Source: Bacteroidota bacterium (GTDB lineage: Bacteria > Bacteroidota > Ignavibacteria > Ignavibacteriales > Ignavibacteriaceae). From it: a stretch of 64,000 nt of DNA. Below the pieces are notes generated by a model. The model made no database searches, was not told the DNA's origin, and was given only the letters and a program-made list of their open reading frames with translations. The position numbers were made by a program, and so were the translations under genes. The stretch is taken from assembly GCA_021777835.1 (NCBI GenBank), contig JAJYDC010000001.1:248001-312000 (forward strand). Direction: 5' to 3'. Position 1 is the first letter of the stretch. The number at the start of each line of letters is the position of its first letter. Positions 44,648 through 55,612 of this stretch are shown here, one piece after another.

Positions 44648-45556
44648 ATGGTTATTAATCAACATCAAAGAACATTTAAAGAAGAAATAGAAAAAGTTAA
44701 AATACCTCTCGGTAAAAGACCTGACTGGCTAAAAGTAAAATTACCTACTGGTGAAAATTATAGCGATGTTAAAACCCTAATGCGTAAACAGCAGCTTCAT
44801 ACTGTATGTGAAGAAGCCAGATGTCCTAATATCGCAGAATGCTGGAATAATAGATCTGCTACTTTTATGATTCTGGGAGATACTTGTACTCGAAGTTGTG
44901 GATTTTGCAATATCAAAACCGGAATGCCTACTGAACTTGATCTTAATGAACCTGCAAGAGTTGCAGATTCTGTTAAAGAACTAGGTCTAAAACATGTAGT
45001 AATTACTTCGGTTAATAGAGATGAGCTAATCGACGGCGGTGCTTCAATCTTTAACGAGACTGTCAAATTAATAAATTTAAACATGCCTGATACAACTGTT
45101 GAAATTCTTATACCCGATTTCAAAGGAGATGAAAGCGCTTTTCAAATAATTATGAAAAATCCTCCTGATATTCTTAACCATAACCTTGAAACAGTTCCGA
45201 GATTATACCATGTGGTGCGGCCTCAAGCAAAATATGAAAGAAGTTTATCATTAATTAGGTGGTTTAAGAATAAAAATGTTAGGACAAAGAGCGGAATAAT
45301 GGTCGGTATCGGCGAAAGCTATGAAGAAGTCTTGGATTTAATGAAGAATTTAGTCGACCATGGCTGTGATATTTTAACTATTGGACAATATTTACAGCCA
45401 ACTAAATTACATTTACCTGTTGATAGATTTGTAACTCCTGAAGAGTTTAGAATGTACCACGATGAAGGAATCAAAATGGGATTCAAGATTGTTGAATCTT
45501 CTCCTTTGGTCAGAAGTTCATATCATGCTGATAAACATGCAAGAGCAATTTTCTGA
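44648..45556 (+). CDS. lipA: Lipoyl synthase (radical SAM)
   Basis: EEARCPNIAECWNNRSATFMILGDTCTRSCGFCNIKTG, HNLETVPRLYHVVRPQAKYERSL, SSPLVRSSYHA. Confidence 0.97.
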   Translation: MVINQHQRTFKEEIEKVKIPLGKRPDWLKVKLPTGENYSDVKTLMRKQQLHTVCEEARCPNIAECWNNRSATFMILGDTCTRSCGFCNIKTGMPTELDLNEPARVADSVKELGLKHVVITSVNRDELIDGGASIFNETVKLINLNMPDTTVEILIPDFKGDESAFQIIMKNPPDILNHNLETVPRLYHVVRPQAKYERSLSLIRWFKNKNVRTKSGIMVGIGESYEEVLDLMKNLVDHGCDILTIGQYLQPTKLHLPVDRFVTPEEFRMYHDEGIKMGFKIVESSPLVRSSYHADKHARAIF

Positions 45557-45577
45557 TAAAAATTATTGCCGATAAAA

Positions 45578-45609
45578 TTTGTAAAGTCTTGCGTTAATCA
45601 TTAAATTTG
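45578..45609 (+). promoter_or_regulatory. Bacteroidetes-type promoter candidate for atpDC
   Basis: TTTG-N20-TAAATTTG, 31 bp upstream of atpD ATG. Confidence 0.45.
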
Positions 45610-45625
45610 GCGACTATAATTTTAA

Positions 45626-47050
<1,425 letters not shown>

Positions 47051-47052
47051 TT

Positions 47053-47478
47053 ATGACTGATTTATTTCTAGATATTGTAACTCCCTCAAAATCCGCTTTC
47101 TCAGGTAATATAATCGCAATTACTATTCCGGGTACGATTGGCAGCTTCCAGGTACTTAAAAACCATGCCCCTATTATTAGTACTATTGAAATCGGTGTAA
47201 TTAAGGTTGAACTCCCTGATAAGACTATTGCATATTATGCTACAAGCGGTGGTACTATTGAGGTACTTAATAACAAAGTAGTGGTCTTAGTTGATACTAT
47301 AGAAGCTCTTAATTCTATTGACTTTAATAGAGCAAAGCTTGCCTTTGAGAGAGCTAAACATAGACTGGAAAATAAACATGTCGAGGATGTTAATATTGCA
47401 AGAGCACAAGCTGCTTTGGCAAGAGCCGCTAATAGAATGAAAATTGTAGAAAAATATATTGGCTCTTCTAAAGAGTAG
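47053..47478 (+). CDS. atpC: F1F0 ATP synthase subunit epsilon
   Basis: ITIPGTIGSFQVLKNHAPIISTIEIGVIKV, ARAQAALARAANRMK; directly downstream of atpD. Confidence 0.94.
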   Translation: MTDLFLDIVTPSKSAFSGNIIAITIPGTIGSFQVLKNHAPIISTIEIGVIKVELPDKTIAYYATSGGTIEVLNNKVVVLVDTIEALNSIDFNRAKLAFERAKHRLENKHVEDVNIARAQAALARAANRMKIVEKYIGSSKE

Positions 47479-47503
47479 TTGAATTTTATTGTCTTAGTAT
47501 TTT

Positions 47504-47530
47504 AAGGATAGACTAGTCTATCCTTTTTTT
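47504..47530 (+). terminator. Intrinsic terminator of atpDC
   Basis: Perfect 22-nt palindrome AAGGATAGACTAGTCTATCCTT followed by a T run. Confidence 0.85.
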
Positions 47531-47534
47531 GTTT

Positions 47535-47567
47535 AAAAAAAGCCGCTCTGCGTATAGCATAGCGGCT
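47535..47567 (-). terminator. Intrinsic terminator of sod
   Basis: On minus strand: AGCCGCT-13 nt-AGCGGCT followed by TTTTTT; lies just past the sod stop. Confidence 0.75.
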
Positions 47568-47589
47568 CTACTATCAATCAATGCGGGTA

Positions 47590-48198
47590 CTATTTAATTG
47601 AGGAAAATCTTGAAGATACTTCGTCCCAGTTAATTACATTCCACCAATTATCTATGTACTCAGGTCTGCGGTTTTGATATTTCAAGTAATAAGCATGCTC
47701 CCAAACATCTAGTCCAAGAATCGGTGTGCCTTTTACTTCTGCAACATCCATTACTGGATTATCCTGGTTTGGTGTTGACGAAACCAATAGCTTTCCGTTC
47801 TGAACTAATAGCCATGCCCAGCCAGAACCAAATCTCGTTGCCGCTGCTGTTGTAAACTTTGCTTTGAATTCATCAAAGCTTGTAAATGCTGAATTAATTG
47901 CATCTGCTAGTTTACCGGATGGTTTGCCACCACCGCCTTGCTTCATTATTGTCCAGAATAGTGAATGATTATAATGACCGCCGCCGTTGTTTCTTACTGC
48001 AGCCGGCACTTTTGACGCTGTTGCCAGCAATTCTTCAAGTGTTAGCTTCTCTAATTCTGTACCCGTAATTGCATTATTTAAATTTGTCACATATGCATTA
48101 TGATGTTTTGTATAATGGATTTCCATGGTCATTTTATCAATGTATGGCTCAAGTGCATCATATCCATATGAAAGTTTCGGAAGTTCAAATTTACTCAT
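47590..48198 (-). CDS. sodA: Superoxide dismutase (Fe/Mn)
   Basis: [74 protein letters not shown]; metal type not decided. Confidence 0.96.
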   Translation of the reverse strand: MSKFELPKLSYGYDALEPYIDKMTMEIHYTKHHNAYVTNLNNAITGTELEKLTLEELLATASKVPAAVRNNGGGHYNHSLFWTIMKQGGGGKPSGKLADAINSAFTSFDEFKAKFTTAAATRFGSGWAWLLVQNGKLLVSSTPNQDNPVMDVAEVKGTPILGLDVWEHAYYLKYQNRRPEYIDNWWNVINWDEVSSRFSSIK

Positions 48199-48249
48199 TT
48201 CAATTCTCCTTATGTTTTATTGATGATTGCTTGCTTAAATTATAGTCTA

Positions 48250-48600
48250 TTATACGCCGAAGGATTCACCGCAGCCGCAAGTCTTGGTTGCATTTGGATT
48301 ATTAAAAACAAATCCCTTACCGTCTAATCCATCCGTAAAATCTAATTCTGTTCCTGTTAAATAAAATAAACTTTTACCATCGACATACAATCTAACATCG
48401 TTTACTTCTATAACAGTATCACCTTCTTTTTGCTCAGCATCAAACCCTAATGTATAAGTTAATCCCGAGCATCCGCCTCCTTTTACTCCTACTCTTAATC
48501 CATAATTATCGGGAACACTGTTCTCTTTCATAATTTGCATTATTTCTTTTGCGGCTTTTTCTGTAATCTTTATTTCTGATTCTATTTGGGTAGTAGTCAT
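48250..48600 (-). CDS. HesB/IscA/ErpA-type iron-sulfur assembly protein
   Basis: ITEKAAKEIMQIM, LRVGVKGGGCSGLTYTLGFD, C-terminal ATKTCGCGESFGV. Confidence 0.94.
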   Translation of the reverse strand: MTTTQIESEIKITEKAAKEIMQIMKENSVPDNYGLRVGVKGGGCSGLTYTLGFDAEQKEGDTVIEVNDVRLYVDGKSLFYLTGTELDFTDGLDGKGFVFNNPNATKTCGCGESFGV

Positions 48601-48650
48601 ATTTAGACTCCTTAATTATTATAGATAATTAAAAATAATCTGGCTTAATC

Positions 48651-48941
48651 CTAAAGCGGATCACCAATCTTTTGAGTTAAAAATTCAGGGTAGTTCAATT
48701 TCCATCCCGATTCATTTATCTTTACTAATATTCCTAATCCTTCAAGGTGTGCTGTAAGTTTTTCAGTAATAACTTCTGCTTCCGGAAGTGTTACTTTTTC
48801 GCCCCTCTTTTCCAAATATTTCATGACTGCATACTGCAAATCTTTAATGAATACTTTAGAATTATGAAAAATAGGGAACTTAGCTCTGCAATAGTTTAAG
48901 AATAATACATATTCATTTTGAAGGATGCTATTTTCTTTCAT
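48651..48941 (-). CDS. Hypothetical protein
   Basis: Intact ORF; internal Met at 48941 (MKENSILQ...) is a plausible start, track start 48971; no family recognised. Confidence 0.5.
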   Translation of the reverse strand: MKENSILQNEYVLFLNYCRAKFPIFHNSKVFIKDLQYAVMKYLEKRGEKVTLPEAEVITEKLTAHLEGLGILVKINESGWKLNYPEFLTQKIGDPL

Positions 48942-49240
48942 TATTTTTGCCCCATTCAATAGTGATTTCATAAATATATTAAAAACCTCTTTTGTAAATA
49001 GTAAATTATTCTATCCAAAATTCAATTGATGTGATTCAACTTGCATTTTTATGCATACGTATTTTACATCAAAAACCCTCTTGGATTACTTCCAAACTTC
49101 GAAATTACTTCACAATATAAAGAAATATTTTTATAAATGAATATGATTGGGAACTGTAAATATTTTAGAATCTATTTTATTTAATAAGCATCACACTATG
49201 TGTTAATATAAAATACTTTTTAACCATTTATGAGGAACAA

Positions 49241-49585
49241 ATGTTACAGACAAATTTAAAACACATCTTATCTGAAGCAGACTTGAAAAAAGAGATAACT
49301 GAAAATGAAAATGTAATGGTATGCTGCGGAAGAATGGGACCTATGTGCGTACCGGTTTATGGTGTAATGGAAGAATTACAGCCTGAATATACACACGTAG
49401 CTTTCAGAGACATGGAATTCGATTCACCTGACGCTAAAGCAATTAGAAATTTGCCAGAGTGCCGTGGCTTTGCTGGTCTTCCTTTTACTGTCTACTTTAA
49501 GAATGGAAAAGTTGCTAATGCAACAAGTAGTATACAATCTATGGATCAAGTTAAAGCAATTCTTGATTCTGCATTTAAAAAATAA
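49241..49585 (+). CDS. Atypical thioredoxin-fold protein (CCGRMGPMC motif)
   Basis: Thioredoxin-like layout (VMVCCGRMGPMCVPVYGVMEELQPEY...VAFRDMEFD...FAGLPFTVYFKNGKVAN), next to trxB-like gene. Confidence 0.75.
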   Translation: MLQTNLKHILSEADLKKEITENENVMVCCGRMGPMCVPVYGVMEELQPEYTHVAFRDMEFDSPDAKAIRNLPECRGFAGLPFTVYFKNGKVANATSSIQSMDQVKAILDSAFKK

Positions 49586-49601
49586 ATAGCGGTAAGTATA
49601 A

Positions 49602-50546
49602 ATGATCAATGAGTATTTTGATACTATAGTTATTGGCGGTGGACCGGCAGGATTAACTGCCGGCATTTATCTTTCACGCGCTAAGTTGAAAACCCTTATC
49701 CTAAATGAAGGAACAGCTGGTGGACAAATAATCCTTACTCATGAAATTGCTAATTATCCCGGAATAGAAAGCATTTCAGGTTACCAGTTAGCAAACGTTA
49801 TGAAAAACCAGGCTAAGAGCTTTGGCTGCACGATAAAATCCAACGTTAAAATTACAGCCATGAATCTAACGGATGATGTCAAAACTGTCGAAATTAATAA
49901 TAAAGAGGTCTATTCTGCCCCCTCTATCATTATTTCCACCGGAGGAAGATCAAGAAATCTCAATGTACCTGGTGAGGATAAATTCAAAGGTAAAGGTATC
50001 TCTTATTGTGCAACTTGCGATGGTGATTTCTTTCAAGACAAAAACATCATTGTAGTCGGCGGTGGTAATTCTGCTCTTGAAGAAGCAGTTTCTCTAACTA
50101 AATATGCTAGCTCTGTTACTATTGTCCATCAGTTTGAGAATTTTCAGGCCTTTGAACATGCCGTAGAAGAAGCACAAAATAATCCTAAAATTAGTTTTAT
50201 TATGGAATCGAAAATAATCGAATTCATAGGAGATAATTCACTAGAGAAAGTTATTATTGAAAATCAAAGCACTCATGAATTATCCGAAATGAATATTGAC
50301 GGCGTTTTCATTTTTATTGGATATCAACCAAATACAGAATCCATTAAAGACATTGTGGCTTTGAATGATAGGAATGAAATTGTCGTTAATGAAAATCTCC
50401 AAACAAGTATACAAGGAGTTTTTGCTGCAGGTGATTCTATTCAAAAAAGATACAGACAAATTACAACTGCTGTTGCAGATGGCACTATAGCTGCATTAGG
50501 TGCAATGGAATATGTCAACAATAACAAAATTCTTAATCATGCATAA
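49602..50546 (+). CDS. trxB: Thioredoxin reductase
   Basis: IGGGPAGLTAGIYLSRA, YCATCDGDFFQDKNIIVVGGGNSALEEA, GVFAAGD. Confidence 0.94.
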   Translation: MINEYFDTIVIGGGPAGLTAGIYLSRAKLKTLILNEGTAGGQIILTHEIANYPGIESISGYQLANVMKNQAKSFGCTIKSNVKITAMNLTDDVKTVEINNKEVYSAPSIIISTGGRSRNLNVPGEDKFKGKGISYCATCDGDFFQDKNIIVVGGGNSALEEAVSLTKYASSVTIVHQFENFQAFEHAVEEAQNNPKISFIMESKIIEFIGDNSLEKVIIENQSTHELSEMNIDGVFIFIGYQPNTESIKDIVALNDRNEIVVNENLQTSIQGVFAAGDSIQKRYRQITTAVADGTIAALGAMEYVNNNKILNHA

Positions 50547-50554
50547 GCATATTC

Positions 50555-50579
50555 TTTAGCCTAAATAATCTTGGCTAAA
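50555..50579 (+). terminator. Possible terminator hairpin after trxB
   Basis: TTTAGCC-11 nt-GGCTAAA, no strong T run. Confidence 0.35.
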
Positions 50580-50663
50580 TTGTCAAATTCCTCTAAAGTT
50601 TTATAGCTTTATCCGAATTATTTGTAAATTCATGCTGTTAAATTTCTTTTATTTGGAGACAGA

Positions 50664-52028
50664 ATGAATATGAAATATACTATCAGACTTTTAGCCATTT
50701 TATTTTTTCCCTCCTGTTTAATTTATAGCCAATCCGGCAAAATTGTGCAAGTGTCATCTAAAACTGACCAAAATCCGGTCGAAACATCAATAACAATAAA
50801 TCCACAAAACTCAAAAAACATTATTGCTGCTTTTCTTTCCTATGACAAGGAGCTTCCGGGATATACTGATTATACTTATTCTTCATTTGATGGGGGATTA
50901 ACATGGTCAGAAGTTAGAACAGACAATCCTCAAAAAAGAATTCAAGGAGATGATGCCGTTGCATTTGGTAATGACGGAATTGCATACCATTCTTATTTGT
51001 CATTCTATGGTATAGAAAACGAAAAATCAAAACAACCATCATCAGGAATATTTATTAGCTCTTCTAAAGATGGGGGAGTAACCTGGCCGGTACGCGCAGT
51101 TATAGTCGATCATATAAACACCTCAGCCCCTATGGAAGATAAACCCTATGTTGTCGTAGATAATTCCGACTCATCAAAATTTAAGAATAATGTCTATGTC
51201 GCATGGACTCATTTTCAAAACTATGGAAGCGATAATCCTTCTGATTCTTCTCAAATATATTTCTCTAGATCAATCGATAGCGGTAGAACTTTTTCTTCTC
51301 CTATAAGAATATCAACTACTGGCGGTGATTGTCGGGATAGCAGCAATACTGTTGAAGGCGCAATTACTACTGTGGGACCTAAAGGTGAAATCTATGTCGT
51401 CTGGGCAGGTCCTAAAGGTCTTGTCTTTACCGAATCGTTAGACGGTGGAAAAACATTCAAAGCCGAAAAAGTAATAGGCTTTATTTACCATGGATGGGAT
51501 ATGAATATTCCGGGTATCACTAGAGCCAACGGTATGCCTGTCACCAAAACTGATCTAAGCAGCGGAAAATATAAAGGAACGATATACGTTAATTGGTCTG
51601 ACGATAGACATGGAGATCCTGATATTTTTCTAAAATACTCACGTGATGAAGGCAAAACCTGGTCAAATTCAATTCGTGTTAATAATGATAGCCTTAAAAA
51701 CGGTAAAGCACAGTTCTTCACCTGGATGGCAGTTGACCCAATTGATGGCTCTGTAAATATTGTATTCTACGATAGGAAAGATACCTTCGGAAATCTAACA
51801 GGCGTCACCCTTGCCAGAAGCATTGATGGCGGAAAGTCTTTTGTAAATTACAAACTGAATATGAACCCCTTCGACTGTAACAAGAAAATATTCTTCGGTG
51901 ATTATACAGGCGTAGACGCACACAATGGATTAGTGACTCCTATTTTTATGCATTTTACTGATAAAAATAAAATAGTAGTTTCAGCAGCAATTTATCACTT
52001 TAAGCCAGGAACCCAAGAACAGAACTAG
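50664..52028 (+). CDS. Secreted sialidase/BNR-repeat protein
   Basis: Signal peptide; repeated Asp-box-like motifs SSFDGGLTWS, SSKDGGVTWP, RSIDSGRTFS, ESLDGGKTFK, YSRDEGKTWS, RSIDGGKSF. Confidence 0.85.
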   Translation: MNMKYTIRLLAILFFPSCLIYSQSGKIVQVSSKTDQNPVETSITINPQNSKNIIAAFLSYDKELPGYTDYTYSSFDGGLTWSEVRTDNPQKRIQGDDAVAFGNDGIAYHSYLSFYGIENEKSKQPSSGIFISSSKDGGVTWPVRAVIVDHINTSAPMEDKPYVVVDNSDSSKFKNNVYVAWTHFQNYGSDNPSDSSQIYFSRSIDSGRTFSSPIRISTTGGDCRDSSNTVEGAITTVGPKGEIYVVWAGPKGLVFTESLDGGKTFKAEKVIGFIYHGWDMNIPGITRANGMPVTKTDLSSGKYKGTIYVNWSDDRHGDPDIFLKYSRDEGKTWSNSIRVNNDSLKNGKAQFFTWMAVDPIDGSVNIVFYDRKDTFGNLTGVTLARSIDGGKSFVNYKLNMNPFDCNKKIFFGDYTGVDAHNGLVTPIFMHFTDKNKIVVSAAIYHFKPGTQEQN

Positions 52029-52043
52029 CCTTAACCAAGGCTA
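52026..52043 (+). terminator. Possible terminator hairpin after BNR gene
   Basis: TAGCCTT-AACC-AAGGCTA overlapping the stop codon, no T run. Confidence 0.3.
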
Positions 52044-52295
52044 TACTTCATTGTAAAAAGGCGTCAAAATAAATAAGATTTTATACTGCTTTGACTAAAT
52101 TTAGGAACATCTAATACGGATGCGTAAGATATTCCTATATACATAATTGCATAAATTAACGGATTTTTATACATTACAAACAAGAAAAAATAAGCTTTTC
52201 TCTCATCATCCGTATTGAGAATGAAGATATTAGCTAATTTTTACAGCTTTATCAAAAGAAAAAACCACACCTAACACTACCTATTTAATATAATT

Positions 52296-52350
52296 TGAAA
52301 ACGTCCTGAATACGTTATGAAAACGTCTTGAAAACGTTCTGAATACGTTG
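52296..52350. repeat. Five tandem copies of an 11-bp unit TGAA(A/T)ACGT(T/C)N
   Basis: TGAAAACGTCC TGAATACGTTA TGAAAACGTCT TGAAAACGTTC TGAATACGTTG read directly from sequence. Confidence 0.9.
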
Positions 52351-52576
52351 TGCTAGGCATCTAACACCTGTTACTCCACTTCCATATTACTCTATAACCC
52401 TAATATCAAATCCCCATTCTTAAGCGTTTCATACTAAACTCTACAGTAATGAACACTCAGCAACCCACTTCTGACTATCGTGTTACACCTATTTGCCCCA
52501 TGTGCAAAAAGTCAGCTATAATCTAATAATTTATTATTAAATTTATTCTGTTAATAAAATTATAAAGGACTTTGTT

Positions 52577-55285
52577 ATGGGTAAATTTGATCACAATTCA
52601 AATTATGCAGAAGGATTTAAGTTACGTAATCTATTCATATTTCTAATATTATTACTCAATTTTATAGCCCCGCCTACTGCTCTTTCTAAGGATAATCAAG
52701 AAAATATTTTACGCGCAACATTAAAAAACGGTTTGCGTGTAGTTATTGTAAGAAACCCATTAGCACCTGTGGTAACGACTGAGATTAACTACCTTGTTGG
52801 CTCTAATGAGGCTCCGAAAGGTTTTCCCGGCACCGCACATGCACTCGAGCATATGATGTTCAGAGGTAGCAAAGAACTCTCTGCAGACCAGCTTGCGGAT
52901 ATTACTGCTTCTATGGGCGGAGACTTCAACGCTGATACACGTCAGACAGTCACACAATTTTTCTTTACTGTACCTTCTGAAGATCTAGACGTTGCACTTC
53001 ACATCGAATCTATAAGAATGAAAAGTCTACTAGCTACTGACTCTCTATGGAAGAATGAGCGCGGTGCAATTGAACAAGAAGTAGCTTCAGATCTTTCTAA
53101 TCCTGAGTACGTATTTTACAAAAAACTCTTGAAGCAAATGTTCAAAGGTACTCCATATGATCACGATGCACTTGGTACACGCCCATCATTTGATAAAACA
53201 ACAGGCGCAATGCTGAAGAAATTTCATGACACATGGTACGCTCCAAACAATGCTGTCCTTGTTGTAGTCGGTGATGTAAACCCCCAATCAGCACTGGATG
53301 AGGTTACAAAATTATTTGAACCGATTCCATCAAAGAAGATACCAGCTAGACCTGCAATAAATCTTGAGCCTGTAAAGCCTGATACACTGAATTTGAAAAC
53401 CGATCTGCCATACGGTTTGGCTTTAATTTCATTCAGATTACCCGGCTCAGATAGCCCTGATTATGCGGCCGTTCAGATTCTCTCAGATGTTTTAAGCAAC
53501 CAAAGAGGAAGTCTCTACTCAGAACTAGTACCTACTGGAAAAGCACTATACGCCGGATTTCAATATGATGATCTCCCTAAGTCAGGACTTGGCTTCGCCC
53601 TATCTGTATTTCCAAAAGGCGCTAATTCAAAAAGTCTAATAAAAGAAGTACAAACAATATTGAACAAGGAAATCCAGGATGGATTATCCGAAGATCTGGT
53701 AGAAGCAGAGAAAAGACATGAGCTAGCAGATGCAGAATTTGAGAAAAACTCCGTCTCAGGACTAGCATCTGCATGGTCTGAAGCAGTTGCCGTAGAAGGA
53801 AGAAATTCACCTCAGGACGACCTGAACGCTTTAGAAAAAGTAACTGTTGCAGACGTAAACCGGGTTGCAAAGGAATATTTGAATTCGAATCATGCAATCT
53901 TTACAATTCTTACTCCCCAGTCATCCGGTAAACCAATCTCTCAAAAAGGATTTGGAGGATCAGAATCCTTTGCTCCTAAAAACCCAAAAGAAGTAACTCT
54001 TCCTAAATGGGCATTAAAAGCGTTAGGCAGATTATCAGTACCGCCATCTGACGTTAATCCAACAGTCTCAACCTTACCAAATGGAATTAAACTTATTGTT
54101 CAACCTGAAACTGTAAGCAATACCATCAGTGTTTATGGGCAAATTAAGAACAATTCCGACCTAGAAGTACCCAAAGGAGAAGACGGTGTAGCTGGTATAC
54201 TTGATCAATTATTTTCCTATGGCTCTAAAAGCCTAGATAGAGTCAACTTCCAAAAAGCTCTAGACGACATTGGAATATATGAATCGGCAGGAACTTCTTT
54301 TTCCGTCCGTACTTTATCCAATCATTTTGATAAAGCAGTAGAACTACTAGCTGACAATGAATTGAATCCGAGACTACCAGAGAACGCATTTAATATAATT
54401 AAGATGCAGTCTGCCGCTACAGTCGCTGGAGAACTAAAAAGCCCAGATTATCTCTTCGGTCGTGCATTGACAAAAGCAATTTACCCGGCTGATGATCCAA
54501 CTCAAAGAGAAACTACTCCAGAAACCATTAATTCACTTAAACTAAATAATATTATTTCTTATTATAATAAAACTTATCGCCCTGACTTAACATCAATTGT
54601 AGTAATAGGTAATGTCACCCCTGATAAGGCAAAGGAGGTCATTACTAAATACTTTGGCAGCTGGAAAGCAGAAGGACAATCACCGGCGACTGAGCTGCCT
54701 CCAGTGCCTTTGAACAAACCAGCTACAGCTTCAGTACCTGATCAGAGCAGGGTACAGGACAAAGTGGAATTAGCTCAGACTCTTGGACTAACACGCACCA
54801 ATCCGGATTACTACGCTCTTGAGCTTGGTAATCATGTTCTAGGAGGTGCATTTTATGCTACTAGGTTCTATAAGGATTTGCGTGAGAATGCAGGTCTAGT
54901 GTATTATGTCTCTTCATCATTTAGCGTAGGCAAAACACGCGCTAATTATTCAATAAGTTATGGCTGCGATCCTCCAAATGTATCAAAGGCACGCAATATA
55001 ATAGAGCGCGATTTAAAACAGATGCAAACTACGGATGTAACGGCTCATGAACTAGAACAAGCTAAGGCTATGCTAATGCGGGAAATTCCTCTTTCTGAAG
55101 CAAGTATAGGCAGCATTGCAGGGGGTTTATTATCCCGCTCAGTTAGCGGACTACCACTTGACGAACCTACAATAGCAGCTAAGAAATACCTAAAGTTAAA
55201 TGCAAATGAAGTTAAAATAGCGTTTGCAAAGTGGGTACGTCCCGCTGATTTTGTACAAGTTACTGAGGGGCCTAGTCCCAAATAG
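52577..55285 (+). CDS. M16 family (insulinase-like) zinc peptidase with two M16 modules
   Basis: Zinc motif HALEHMMFRGS (HxxEH) in the N-terminal module; second module (VSTLPNGIKLIVQPE...) without HxxEH; signal/TM N-terminus. Confidence 0.93.
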   Translation: MGKFDHNSNYAEGFKLRNLFIFLILLLNFIAPPTALSKDNQENILRATLKNGLRVVIVRNPLAPVVTTEINYLVGSNEAPKGFPGTAHALEHMMFRGSKELSADQLADITASMGGDFNADTRQTVTQFFFTVPSEDLDVALHIESIRMKSLLATDSLWKNERGAIEQEVASDLSNPEYVFYKKLLKQMFKGTPYDHDALGTRPSFDKTTGAMLKKFHDTWYAPNNAVLVVVGDVNPQSALDEVTKLFEPIPSKKIPARPAINLEPVKPDTLNLKTDLPYGLALISFRLPGSDSPDYAAVQILSDVLSNQRGSLYSELVPTGKALYAGFQYDDLPKSGLGFALSVFPKGANSKSLIKEVQTILNKEIQDGLSEDLVEAEKRHELADAEFEKNSVSGLASAWSEAVAVEGRNSPQDDLNALEKVTVADVNRVAKEYLNSNHAIFTILTPQSSGKPISQKGFGGSESFAPKNPKEVTLPKWALKALGRLSVPPSDVNPTVSTLPNGIKLIVQPETVSNTISVYGQIKNNSDLEVPKGEDGVAGILDQLFSYGSKSLDRVNFQKALDDIGIYESAGTSFSVRTLSNHFDKAVELLADNELNPRLPENAFNIIKMQSAATVAGELKSPDYLFGRALTKAIYPADDPTQRETTPETINSLKLNNIISYYNKTYRPDLTSIVVIGNVTPDKAKEVITKYFGSWKAEGQSPATELPPVPLNKPATASVPDQSRVQDKVELAQTLGLTRTNPDYYALELGNHVLGGAFYATRFYKDLRENAGLVYYVSSSFSVGKTRANYSISYGCDPPNVSKARNIIERDLKQMQTTDVTAHELEQAKAMLMREIPLSEASIGSIAGGLLSRSVSGLPLDEPTIAAKKYLKLNANEVKIAFAKWVRPADFVQVTEGPSPK

Positions 55286-55326
55286 ACTTATTATAATTTA
55301 GATGATTCCAATATATGAATAACTCA

Positions 55327-55364
55327 GGAATGATAGTTAAAGAAAATCCTTTAACTATCATTCC
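55327..55364 (+). terminator. Hairpin terminator downstream of M16 peptidase
   Basis: 16-bp perfect stem GGAATGATAGTTAAAG / CTTTAACTATCATTCC, followed by ATTTATTTCT. Confidence 0.7.
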
Positions 55365-55576
55365 ATTTATTTCTAATTATATTACATATATATTTATAGT
55401 CATGATCTAATATATATATTAGGGCTTCACAGACAAGGAAAAAGGAAGTTTTTAATGTAAAATTTTTCAATAAGCATTCTTTTAATTCGTATTTCAAATA
55501 AATTACTTTTTTTCATCTTTGAACCTGATCGTTAATATAAACCTAAGCTTTAGTACATTATGAATAAAAACACTAG

Positions 55577-55607
55577 TTGTAAAAAAAACCTTCATTTGAT
55601 ATATTTG
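55577..55607 (+). promoter_or_regulatory. Bacteroidetes-type promoter candidate for the PASTA gene
   Basis: TTG-N20-TATATTTG ending 5 nt before the ATG at 55613. Confidence 0.45.
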
Positions 55608-55612
55608 ACTAG

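Noticed and set aside
55407-55422. 16-nt palindrome CTAATATATATATTAG
   Set aside because: AT-only alternating tract in an AT-rich gap; expected often by chance and not tied to a gene feature.
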